Part shown: piece by piece, positions 27,611-34,708 of the stretch | How positions within the stretch are numbered: the stretch's first letter is position 1 | Layout: the number at the start of each line of letters is the position of its first letter | Assembly (NCBI GenBank): GCA_020402585.1 | Contig: JADBZH010000040.1 | Span: 1 to 35,864, forward strand | DNA from: Phenylobacterium sp. | GTDB lineage: Bacteria > Pseudomonadota > Alphaproteobacteria > Caulobacterales > Caulobacteraceae | Length of the DNA stretch: 35,864 nucleotides | Direction of reading: 5' to 3' | Program-made: the position numbers and the translations under genes | Notes under the pieces: model-generated | Seen by the model: the letters and a program-made list of their open reading frames with translations, nothing else | What the model was told of the DNA's origin: nothing | The model's database searches: none

Positions 27611-27910
27611 CTAGCTGAGCCCCTGAAGCTTGAGCATTTCCGCCTGGACAGGGGCGGACAGCCCGACGCCGCCGGACTTGGTGATCTGCCGGGCCACGGC
27701 GTCCGTGAGGAAGGACCGGAAGGCCGCCTCGCCGGACCCACCCGAGAAGGCCCCATCCGTATCGAGGCCCGTAAACATCTGTCCGATCATGACCGACAGG
27801 AAGGAGGTCTCGAAGTTCTGGGCGGCTTCGGCGATACGTCGCCTCTGGACCGTCTCGGCAGGGGTGGCCAGGGGAGAAGGGACTATCCCGGGCGTTGCGG
27901 CGCTGGTCAT
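27611..27910 (-). CDS. flgJ: Rod-binding protein, FlgJ N-terminal type
   Basis: The protein is 99 residues from ATG 27910; a GTG just upstream (27913) would add one. It consists only of the rod-binding domain: RIAEAAQNFETSFLSVMIGQMF, FRSFLTDAVARQI and GGVGLSAPVQAEML. The muramidase domain of the gammaproteobacterial protein is absent, as in other Alphaproteobacteria, where a separate hydrolase opens the wall for the rod. The ATG overlaps the flgI stop by one base (TGATG). Confidence 0.85.
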   Translation of the reverse strand: MTSAATPGIVPSPLATPAETVQRRRIAEAAQNFETSFLSVMIGQMFTGLDTDGAFSGGSGEAAFRSFLTDAVARQITKSGGVGLSAPVQAEMLKLQGLS

Positions 27911-29025
27911 CACATCACCTCGATGTCGGCCTGGAGAGCGCCTGCGGCCTTGATGGCCTGCAGGATGGAAATCATGTCCCGGGGCGTCACTCCCAGGGTG
28001 TTGAGCCCGGCGACGAGGCTGGACAGGGAGGCGCCGCTCCTCAGCAGGATGAGCTGCCGCCCCTTCTCCTCCTCCACGTCCACGGTGGACTGGGGCGTGA
28101 CCGTGGTCTGGCCCTGAGCGAAGGCGTTGGGCTGGCTGACCGCCGGGGTCTCCTGCACCCGGATGGTCAGGTTGCCCTGGGCGATGGCCACGGTTGAGAT
28201 GCGCACATTGTCGCCCATGACGATGACGCCGGCGACCTCGTCGATCACCACCTTGGCGGGCTCGTCCGTATCGACCGGAAGGTTCTCGATACGAGAGATC
28301 ATGGCGACCATGTTCACCCCGACCGGAGGCCGCATGGTGATGATGGTGGGGTTCTCGACGAAGGCGGCGCCGGGGTAGACGCTGTTGATCGCCTCGGCCA
28401 CCCGCCGGGCCGTCGTGAAGTCGGGATTGCGCAGCGCCATCCGCATCTGCGGCATGGAGGCCAGCTGGAAGCCCAGTTCACGCTCGACAATGGCCCCGCC
28501 GGCGATCCGGCCCGCCGTCGGTACGCCCTTGGTCACCGAGCTGCCTGAGGCGCCGCCGGCAGAGACCGAGCCGGTCTGCACGGTGCCCTGGGCGACCGCA
28601 TAGGCTTCGCCATTGGCGCCCATGAGGGGCGTGACCAGAAGCGTACCGCCCAGGAGGCTCTTGGCGTCGCCCATGGCCGAGACCGTCGCGTCGATGGGCG
28701 CGCCAGCGGTGGTGAAGGGCGGCAGCCGGGCTGTCACCATGACTGCGGCGACATTCTTGGTGTTCAGATTGGTTTCGCGGATGTTGACCCCGAGCCGCTC
28801 GAGCATGGCCTCGAGGCTCTGGCGGGTGAAGGGGGCGTTCCTGAGCGAGTCGCCCGTGCCGTTCAGGCCGACAACAAGGCCGTAGCCCACCAGCATGTTG
28901 TCACGGACGCCCTCGAACTCGACAATGTCCTTGATCCGGGAGCGAGCGTGAGCCTCCCCCCCCACCGTGGCCAGGAGGAGGGCGCCGGCCAGGGCCAGGC
29001 AGATTGCGCGACTGCGTCGGAACAT
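27910..29025 (-). CDS. flgI: Flagellar P-ring protein FlgI
   Basis: FlgI forms the ring that bears the flagellar rod in the peptidoglycan layer. The 371-residue product has a signal peptide (about 1-28, cleavage near AHARS). The start of the mature protein, IKDIVEFEGVRDNMLVGYGLVVGLNGTGD (residues 31-59), is diagnostic. GGAIVERELGF, the central NPDFTTARRVAEAIN block and the C-terminal LVAGLNTLGVTPRDMISILQAIK are also diagnostic. It is transcribed away from fliX; the intergenic region carries a sigma-54-type promoter in the right orientation. flgJ and the FlbY-like gene follow without a break. Confidence 0.96.
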   Translation of the reverse strand: MFRRSRAICLALAGALLLATVGGEAHARSRIKDIVEFEGVRDNMLVGYGLVVGLNGTGDSLRNAPFTRQSLEAMLERLGVNIRETNLNTKNVAAVMVTARLPPFTTAGAPIDATVSAMGDAKSLLGGTLLVTPLMGANGEAYAVAQGTVQTGSVSAGGASGSSVTKGVPTAGRIAGGAIVERELGFQLASMPQMRMALRNPDFTTARRVAEAINSVYPGAAFVENPTIITMRPPVGVNMVAMISRIENLPVDTDEPAKVVIDEVAGVIVMGDNVRISTVAIAQGNLTIRVQETPAVSQPNAFAQGQTTVTPQSTVDVEEEKGRQLILLRSGASLSSLVAGLNTLGVTPRDMISILQAIKAAGALQADIEVM

Positions 29026-29062
29026 GAGGTCGCCTTCCGGACAATGGAACTCGCCTCCGCCT

Positions 29063-29078
29063 TGCGAGGGTCATGCCA
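29063..29078 (-). promoter_or_regulatory. Candidate sigma-54 promoter of flgI
   Basis: The minus strand reads TGGCATGACCCTCGCA. Against TGGCACG-N4-TTGCA only two specified positions differ, and the -24 GG and -12 GC are correctly spaced by 10 bases. The predicted start is about 27 bp before the flgI ATG. Later flagellar genes in Caulobacter are sigma-54 dependent, so this fits. A palindrome ACTCA-AA-TGAGT (29096-29107) with a GANTC site lies just upstream. Confidence 0.6.
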
Positions 29079-29167
29079 GTCCGGGCCGGGGAAAAACTCA
29101 AATGAGTCAATGTCGCGGTGGGCCAGCGCCCGGCTTCGTTGGCGCCTAGTGCAGAAATTGCCCGGTA

Positions 29168-29182
29168 TTAACCATACCTCAA
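29168..29182 (+). promoter_or_regulatory. CtrA-like box of fliX
   Basis: TTAA-CCATACC-TCAA matches the CtrA consensus TTAA-N7-TTAA except for one base. It lies 24 bp before the fliX ATG. Early flagellar genes in Caulobacter are CtrA-activated, so the match is in a sensible place. Binding is not shown. Confidence 0.5.
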
Positions 29183-29206
29183 GCCCCGACGATGTAAGGT
29201 CGCCAC

Positions 29207-29638
29207 ATGAAGGTGACAGGACCAAACGGCGTGTCCGGCGGCGCATCATCCGCCCGGCGGGCGGGGAGCACGGGCGCTGGATTCAGCCTGCCTCAGCTTG
29301 ACGCCTCAGACAGGGCCGCTCCGGCCGCGCCGACGGCCGGACTGGGCGGGGTCATGGGTGTCGACGCCCTTCTGGCGCTCCAGGATGTGGGCGGTCCTCT
29401 TGAAGGCCGGCGACGCTCAATGCGCAGGGCGGGGCGCCTTCTGGACGTCCTTGATGACCTCAAGGTGGCCCTGATCGATGGAGTCCTCACTCCAGCCCAG
29501 ATCCGGGCCCTGGCCACGACGATGGCGGAGCAGCGGGAGGCCACGGGGGACCCGGCGCTGGAGAGCGTCCTCGATGAGATCGAGACCCGGGCTGCGGTGG
29601 AACTCGCCAAACTCGAGGTTCGCGGGCTCGCATCCTGA
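29207..29638 (+). CDS. fliX: Flagellar assembly regulator FliX
   Basis: FliX links basal-body assembly to the transcription activator FlbD in Caulobacter. The 143-residue protein starts MKVTGPNGV, has a Ser/Ala/Pro-rich N-terminal third, and a helical core (VDALLALQDV, then RRAGRLLDVLDDLKVALIDG). It ends in DEIETRAAVELAKLEVRG. It is divergent from flgI with 181 bp between, the arrangement known in Caulobacter. The AAGGT upstream is a fair ribosome site. dksA follows after 89 bp. Confidence 0.9.
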   Translation: MKVTGPNGVSGGASSARRAGSTGAGFSLPQLDASDRAAPAAPTAGLGGVMGVDALLALQDVGGPLEGRRRSMRRAGRLLDVLDDLKVALIDGVLTPAQIRALATTMAEQREATGDPALESVLDEIETRAAVELAKLEVRGLAS

Positions 29639-29655
29639 CCTTCGGTTGTTGAACG

Positions 29656-29683
29656 TTGCGCGCCCAATCGGGTTTGCTATAAG
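29656..29683 (+). promoter_or_regulatory. Candidate housekeeping promoter of dksA
   Basis: TTGCGC (29656-29661) and GCTATAAG (29676-29683) are 14 bp apart. The second element is close to the Caulobacter sigma-73 -10 consensus GCTANAWC. The predicted leader is about 40 nt. Confidence 0.45.
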
Positions 29684-29727
29684 CCCGCGACGTTCAGGGC
29701 TTCGCGCTCCGGGGGGGTGAGGTGTCA

Positions 29728-30156
29728 ATGTCCAAGGCCGACGTCTTGGCCGGTGATCCGGGGTATCGTCCTTCAGAGGACGAAGACTTCATGAACGACC
29801 GCCATCTCGAGTATTTCCGTCGCAAGCTCCAGGCTTGGAAAGACGACATTCTCCGCGAATCCCGCGAGACCGTCGCCCATCTCCAGGCGGAAACAGAGAA
29901 TCATCCTGATCTGGCGGACCGGGCGACGTCGGAGACTGACCGGGCGCTGGAACTCAGGACCCGCGACCGTCAGCGCAAGCTGATCTCGAAGATCGAGGAA
30001 GCGCTCCGCCGTATAGATGACGGCTCCTACGGGTACTGCGAGGAGACCGGAGAGCCGATAGGACTGGCGCGACTGGACGCCCGGCCGATCGCCACCCTCA
30101 GCCTCGAGGCCCAGGAGCGTCATGAGCGCCGCGAGCGGGTCCACCGTGAAGACTGA
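29728..30156 (+). CDS. dksA: RNA polymerase-binding transcription factor DksA
   Basis: DksA binds the secondary channel of RNA polymerase and works with ppGpp at rRNA and other promoters. The protein is 142 residues from ATG 29728, with GTGAGG five bases upstream; GTG 29722 is an alternative. The coiled-coil arm (about 30-95) with DLADRATSETDRALELRTRDR holds the Asp-x-x-Asp/Ala tip region. The C-terminal globular part reads GYCEETGEPIGLARLDARPIA then LSLEAQERH. Only one of the four zinc-binding Cys remains, as is usual in Alphaproteobacteria and reminiscent of zinc-free DksA2. The last 35 bases overlap the start of the aminotransferase gene. Confidence 0.92.
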   Translation: MSKADVLAGDPGYRPSEDEDFMNDRHLEYFRRKLQAWKDDILRESRETVAHLQAETENHPDLADRATSETDRALELRTRDRQRKLISKIEEALRRIDDGSYGYCEETGEPIGLARLDARPIATLSLEAQERHERRERVHRED

Positions 30157-31303
30157 AGCCTCAGCGCTTCCGCCGATCGACCCCTTCTACGCCATTGGTC
30201 TCAGCGTCCTGGCTCGCAGGCTGGAGGCCGACGGTGCGCACATCATCCACATGGAGTTCGGCCAGCCCTCCACGGGCGCGCCTTCGGGGGCGATCGCGGC
30301 CGCACACCGGGCCCTCGATACCGATCCCGGAAGCTACTGGGAAAGTCAGGACCTCAAGGTCCGGCTGAGCCGGCATTACCAGGAGACCTATGGCGTCGAT
30401 CTTCCCGCCAGCCGGATCCTGCTCACCTGCGGCGCTTCGCCAGCCCTTGTCCTGGCCCTCTCGGCCCGCTTCGCCGCAGGCGATCGCGTCGCCCTGGCCC
30501 GGCCCGGCTATGTCGCCTACCGCAACACACTGCGCGCCCTTCACCTGGAGCCGGTGGAGATCCCTTGCGGCCCTGAGGTCGGCTACCAGCTGACCGCATC
30601 TGCACTGAAGAGGGTCGATGGCCCCCTGGCGGGCGTCATCATCGCCAGCCCCGCCAACCCCACGGGGTCCATCCTGCCGCCCCATGAGATCGAGGCCATT
30701 GTCCGGACCTGCGAGACCCGCAGGCTGGGCCTCGTCTCGGACGAGATCTACCACGGCCTCTCCTACGGGACGCCGGCGCGATCAGTCCTTGAGTTCACCG
30801 ACCAGGCGTTCGTGGTGAACAGCTTCTCCAAGTATTTCAGCATGGTGGCCTGGCGTCTGGGTTGGCTTGCCGCGCCCGCGGCTCATGCCGACCGGGCCCG
30901 GGCCCTGATCAGCAATCTCTTCCTCACGCCGCCCTCCCTCAGCCAGCATGCGGCCCTGGCCGCACTGGACTGCCGGGAGGAACTCCAGGCGAATATCGAG
31001 GTTTACAGGCGAAACCGGGCGCTCCTGCTCGAAGCGCTGCCACGCCTCGGTCTCGCCTCCATGGCCCCGCCGGACGGCGCCTTCTACATCTACGCCGACG
31101 TCGGTCACCTGACCGACGACAGCCTGGCGTTCTGTGAGCGGATCCTGCGCGAGACGGGGGTGGCCCTCGCGCCGGGCGTGGACTTCGACCCGGTCGATGG
31201 CCGCCGGTTCATCCGCATCAGCTTCGCCGTGTCCACGGAACTGGTCCGCGAGGCCATCGACCGCCTGGCGCCCTGGTTCGCCGCCCAGCCCCTGCGGAGC
31301 TGA
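30122..31303 (+). CDS. Class I/II PLP-dependent aminotransferase
   Basis: The 393-residue fold-type I aminotransferase has the N-terminal GQPSTGAPS substrate segment, LLTCGASPALVLAL (cofactor phosphate region) and ASPANPTGSILP. Further markers are SDEIYHGLSYG (the Asp and Tyr touching the pyridine ring), the Schiff-base lysine Lys237 in NSFSKYFSM, and RLGWLAAP with FIRISFA (substrate Arg). The substrate is not predictable; the family includes Asp, aromatic and Ala aminotransferases. ATG 30122 has AGGAG four bases upstream and overlaps dksA by 35 bases; GTG 30146 is a weaker alternative. Confidence 0.88.
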   Translation: MSAASGSTVKTEASALPPIDPFYAIGLSVLARRLEADGAHIIHMEFGQPSTGAPSGAIAAAHRALDTDPGSYWESQDLKVRLSRHYQETYGVDLPASRILLTCGASPALVLALSARFAAGDRVALARPGYVAYRNTLRALHLEPVEIPCGPEVGYQLTASALKRVDGPLAGVIIASPANPTGSILPPHEIEAIVRTCETRRLGLVSDEIYHGLSYGTPARSVLEFTDQAFVVNSFSKYFSMVAWRLGWLAAPAAHADRARALISNLFLTPPSLSQHAALAALDCREELQANIEVYRRNRALLLEALPRLGLASMAPPDGAFYIYADVGHLTDDSLAFCERILRETGVALAPGVDFDPVDGRRFIRISFAVSTELVREAIDRLAPWFAAQPLRS

Positions 31304-31386
31304 GCCGGCCTACTTGACCCATACGGCGGGGGACTGAAACACTCCGCATCGGCGCCCCACGCCGGGCGAGGGAGATCCCCGACTCC

Positions 31387-32199
31387 ATGCAAACCTTCTC
31401 CCGGTTCCTGGCCGATCAGCAGTTGTGGATGGTCGGCCTGTCACTGTTCATCCTGATGGTGACAGTGCGGTCCCTCGCCGAGCAGCTCCGCCGGCGCCGT
31501 TCGAGCGCTGTCGGGTCTGGATTGTCCCAAGCCGGGGAGGGGCTGATCGCCACCAGCATGGTGGGGCTCCTGTCCCTCCTGATCGCCTTCACCTTCTCGC
31601 TCGCCCTGTCGCGCCATGAGCTGCGGCGCACACTTGTGGTGGAGGAGGCCAACGCCATCGGCGTCGCCTACATGAGGACCCAGCTGCTGAAGGAGCCCTA
31701 TCGGACCGAACTCAGCAATGTGATCATCTCCTACGCCCAGGTCCGACGGGCGACGGGCGAGCTCGCCGGTCCGTCCCAGCTGGCCGCGCAGGAACATTCC
31801 GAGGCCCTGCAGCCGCCCATGTGGCAGAGGACAGCGGCTGCGGCCCGGGCATCAAACACCCCCGCCCTCGCCAACTTTCTGGTCCAGAGCGTCACCCGGA
31901 TGATTGAGGTGGAAGGCCAGCGAAAGGCGGCCCTGGCGGCCCGCATCCCGCCAGCGGTGCTGATCGCCCTGATGGCCTACTCGGTGGGAGTCGCCGCCGT
32001 CTTCGGCTATGTCGCCGCCGGCGCCCATGCCCATCGAAGGCGGATCGCCTGGGCGATGTTCCTCCTGGTCACCCTCGCCTTCATGCTGATCCTCGACCTG
32101 GACCGCCCCGGGGATGGCCTGATCCGGGTGTCGGAGGCCAATATGACCGACATGATCCGGGCCCTGCCGGCGTTCACTGCAGAGGACGCTGTCCCCTGA
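31387..32199 (+). CDS. DUF4239-like (bestrophin-like) membrane protein
   Basis: The 270-residue protein has four transmembrane segments in two pairs, near 12-30 and 52-75, then 190-212 and 220-240. A soluble, helical region sits between the pairs. The stretch SRHELRRTLVVEEANAIGVAYMRTQLL after the second helix is the feature that suggests DUF4239, a family distantly related to bestrophin channels. Ion transport is possible but not shown. A TTGACC hexamer at 31315 is a possible -35 element in the 83-bp upstream gap. nadE begins 54 bp after the stop. Confidence 0.65.
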   Translation: MQTFSRFLADQQLWMVGLSLFILMVTVRSLAEQLRRRRSSAVGSGLSQAGEGLIATSMVGLLSLLIAFTFSLALSRHELRRTLVVEEANAIGVAYMRTQLLKEPYRTELSNVIISYAQVRRATGELAGPSQLAAQEHSEALQPPMWQRTAAAARASNTPALANFLVQSVTRMIEVEGQRKAALAARIPPAVLIALMAYSVGVAAVFGYVAAGAHAHRRRIAWAMFLLVTLAFMLILDLDRPGDGLIRVSEANMTDMIRALPAFTAEDAVP

Positions 32200-32253
32200 A
32201 TGCCTGAGGCGGGCGACTGGCGGGCAGGGCCGGTCAAGGCTAAAGGACGGGGC

Positions 32254-33921
32254 ATGAGCAGGTCTATTGTCATCGCCGCCGTCCAGGCCAATCCCACCGT
32301 CGGCGCCATCGCGGCCAACGAGGCCCTGGCGCGGAAGAAGATTGCGGAAGCCCGCGCCGCGGGGGCGGATCTCGCTGTCTTTCCGGAACTCTTCATCAAT
32401 GGCTATCCGCCTGAAGACCTGGCCCTGAAGCCAGCCTTCTGGCGGGCAGGGCAGGTGGCCGTGGAGCGGCTGGCCGCCGAGACCGATGCGGACTTCGCCG
32501 CCCTGGTCGGCGTCATCTGGCCCCCCGAGGCGCCGGGGCGTCGCCCCCGCAATGGCCTCGCCTTCCTGGCCGGGGGCGCCGTGCAGGGCGTCGCGTTCAA
32601 GTCAGACCTGCCGAACTATGGTGTCTTTGACGAGAAGCGGGTGTTTGAGCCGGGGAGGGGGCCCTCGGTCTTTACCTGGAAGGGCGTACGCCTTGGCGTC
32701 CCCATCTGCGAGGACATCTGGTCGCCGGCAGTGTGCGCAGCCCTTGCGGACCAGGGCGCGGAGATCCTCGTGGTCCCCAACGGATCCCCCTATCGCCGGA
32801 CGGCGGAGAAGGAGCGGGCCGAAGTCGCACAGGCGCGGGTGGCTGAGTCCGGACTTCCCCTTGTCTACGTCAATGAGGTGGGCGGGCAGGACGAACTGGT
32901 CTTCGACGGCGCCTCCTTCGCCCTCGACGGCGAGGGGCGGACGGTCATGCGTCTACCCCTCTTTGAAGAGGCCCTCGGCGTCGTCCGCTGGACCCGGGGG
33001 CCGGAAGGCTGGCGGGGTGAGGGCGGCCCCATCGCCGCCGGAATGGACGGCTCCGGCGAGATCTATCACGCCATGGTCCTGGCCCTGCGGGATTACGTGA
33101 ACAAGTCCGGTTTCCCCGGGGTGCTGCTGGGTCTCTCGGGCGGCGTGGACTCAGCCCTGACGGCGGTGGTGGCCGCAGATGCGCTTGGAGCAGACCGCGT
33201 GCGCTGCTTCATGCTCCCCTCCCGATATACGAGCCAGGACAGCCTCGATGACGCTGCGGACTGCGCCCAAAGGCTTGGAATCCGCCTCGATGAGATCCCG
33301 ATCAGCCCCGCCGTCGACGCCTTTGCAGGCATGTTGACCCCGCTGTTCGAGAACCGTCCGCCGGACCTGACCGAAGAGAATATCCAGGCCCGGATCCGCG
33401 GCCTGTCCCTGATGGCCCTTTCCAACAAGCTCGGGTCCATGCTGCTGACGACGGGCAACAAGAGCGAAATGGCCGTCGGCTACGCCACCCTGTATGGCGA
33501 CATGTGCGGCGGCTACAACGTGCTCAAGGACCTCTACAAGACCGAGGTCTACGCGGTCTGCCGGTGGCGCAACGCCCACGACCCCTTCGGCGTTGCGAAG
33601 GACCCCATTCCCGAGCGTATCCTGACCAAGCCGCCGTCGGCTGAGCTTCGGCCGGACCAGAAGGACCAGGACAGCCTGCCTGAGTACGAAGATCTCGACG
33701 CCATCCTCCATGGGCTGGTGGAAGAGGAGGCGACCCTCGACGAGATCGTGGCGCGGGGGTTCGCCCGCGAGACTGTCGAGCGTGTCCAGCGACTGCTCTA
33801 CGGCTCAGAGTACAAGCGCCGACAGGCGGCCCCCGGGGTCAAGATCGGTCTGAAGGCCTTTGGCCGCGACCGGAGGTACCCAATCGTGAACGGGTTCCGC
33901 GACCAGGTCACATCCGGATGA
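32254..33921 (+). CDS. nadE: Glutamine-dependent NAD+ synthetase
   Basis: This is the last step of NAD+ synthesis, amidating deamido-NAD with glutamine as nitrogen donor. The protein is 555 residues from ATG 32254, with AAAGGACGG upstream. The N-terminal nitrilase-type glutaminase has the triad Glu45 (FPELFINGY), Lys116 (FKSDLPNYG) and Cys152 (VPICEDIW). The C-terminal synthetase has the ATP-pyrophosphatase P-loop LSGGVDSALT, LLTTGNKSEMAVGYATLYGD and a closing RRYPIVNGFRDQ. The stop overlaps the next ATG (ATGA). Confidence 0.96.
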   Translation: MSRSIVIAAVQANPTVGAIAANEALARKKIAEARAAGADLAVFPELFINGYPPEDLALKPAFWRAGQVAVERLAAETDADFAALVGVIWPPEAPGRRPRNGLAFLAGGAVQGVAFKSDLPNYGVFDEKRVFEPGRGPSVFTWKGVRLGVPICEDIWSPAVCAALADQGAEILVVPNGSPYRRTAEKERAEVAQARVAESGLPLVYVNEVGGQDELVFDGASFALDGEGRTVMRLPLFEEALGVVRWTRGPEGWRGEGGPIAAGMDGSGEIYHAMVLALRDYVNKSGFPGVLLGLSGGVDSALTAVVAADALGADRVRCFMLPSRYTSQDSLDDAADCAQRLGIRLDEIPISPAVDAFAGMLTPLFENRPPDLTEENIQARIRGLSLMALSNKLGSMLLTTGNKSEMAVGYATLYGDMCGGYNVLKDLYKTEVYAVCRWRNAHDPFGVAKDPIPERILTKPPSAELRPDQKDQDSLPEYEDLDAILHGLVEEEATLDEIVARGFARETVERVQRLLYGSEYKRRQAAPGVKIGLKAFGRDRRYPIVNGFRDQVTSG

Positions 33922-34697
33922 GACGGACCTCCGCCCGTCGCTGGAGGCCCGTGATGGTCCTTTTCGCGGCGCTGGCGGCGGCGGCCTGCAGTCCGGCGCC
34001 GTCCCCTCCCACGACGGCTGAGGCCCGCCAGGACGAGGCGGCCTATCTTCCGCCGCCGAGTGTGGCGCTCGTGGAGTCGGGTCCTGAAGCCATAGCCCTT
34101 CAAGGCCTCGCCGCCCCCGGCGCGCGCGTGCAGCTGAACCGTCCGGGCGGCGGCGCCCTGGGCGCCAGCGCCGATACTGCGGGACGCTGGCGGATCACCG
34201 CGCCGGCGACCGGTGACGCTCAGGTCTTTGGGCTCTCGCAGACCCTCGACGGACGCACAGTTCAGGCGGAGGGGTATGTCTTCATCTCGCCGGATAAGGG
34301 CGCCTGGCTCCTTCGGGCCGGCGCCGCAGCCAGGCCCCTTGCCGGCGGCCAACCGAGCGGTCTGGTCATCGACTACGACCGGAGCGGGGGGACGGTGATC
34401 TCCGGCCTCGGACCTGCGGAAGGCGTCGTGGTGGTCCAGGTCAATGGTCGTCGGTCGGGAGACGGGCGTACCGACGCCTCCGGCCGCTTCGAAATCCGCC
34501 TCGACGGTCCGGTCGCGACGGGAGAGAGCCGTCTCAGGATCTTTGGCGACGGGCTCAACCGCGAGACGGTCCTTCGCCTTTCGGCGCCCGCCCCGCTCGA
34601 GGCGGGGCCGGTGCGCGCCGTCCCGGACGGCGCCGGCCTGAGGATCGACTGGCGGACTCCCGGCGGCGGGATCCAAACCACCCAGATCCTGCCCTGA
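33918..34697 (+). CDS. Putative lipoprotein of unknown function
   Basis: The 259-residue protein has a lipoprotein-type signal peptide: basic start, hydrophobic VMVLFAALAAAA, and a lipobox-like AAAC with Cys24. After a Pro-rich spacer it shows two similar beta-rich stretches (about 55-95 and 150-195). Each has an AxxGxWRI or ASGRFEIRL strand resembling an Ig-like or carboxypeptidase-regulatory-type fold. The end is rich in Gly and Pro. No enzyme motif is seen. It is coupled to nadE by a four-base overlap and followed 11 bp later by an ABC transporter. Confidence 0.7.
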   Translation: MRRTSARRWRPVMVLFAALAAAACSPAPSPPTTAEARQDEAAYLPPPSVALVESGPEAIALQGLAAPGARVQLNRPGGGALGASADTAGRWRITAPATGDAQVFGLSQTLDGRTVQAEGYVFISPDKGAWLLRAGAAARPLAGGQPSGLVIDYDRSGGTVISGLGPAEGVVVVQVNGRRSGDGRTDASGRFEIRLDGPVATGESRLRIFGDGLNRETVLRLSAPAPLEAGPVRAVPDGAGLRIDWRTPGGGIQTTQILP

Positions 34698-34708
34698 AGG
34701 TCTGATCC

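Noticed and set aside
26032..27618. 528-codon plus-strand frame opposite the M19 dipeptidase and FlbY-like genes
   Set aside because: The minus-strand genes have intact metal ligands and operon overlaps; the plus frame has no motif.
29136..29165. Sigma-54 promoter reading toward fliX
   Set aside because: TTGGCGCC and TTGC are present, but the distance between the GG and GC elements does not fit the required 10 bases.
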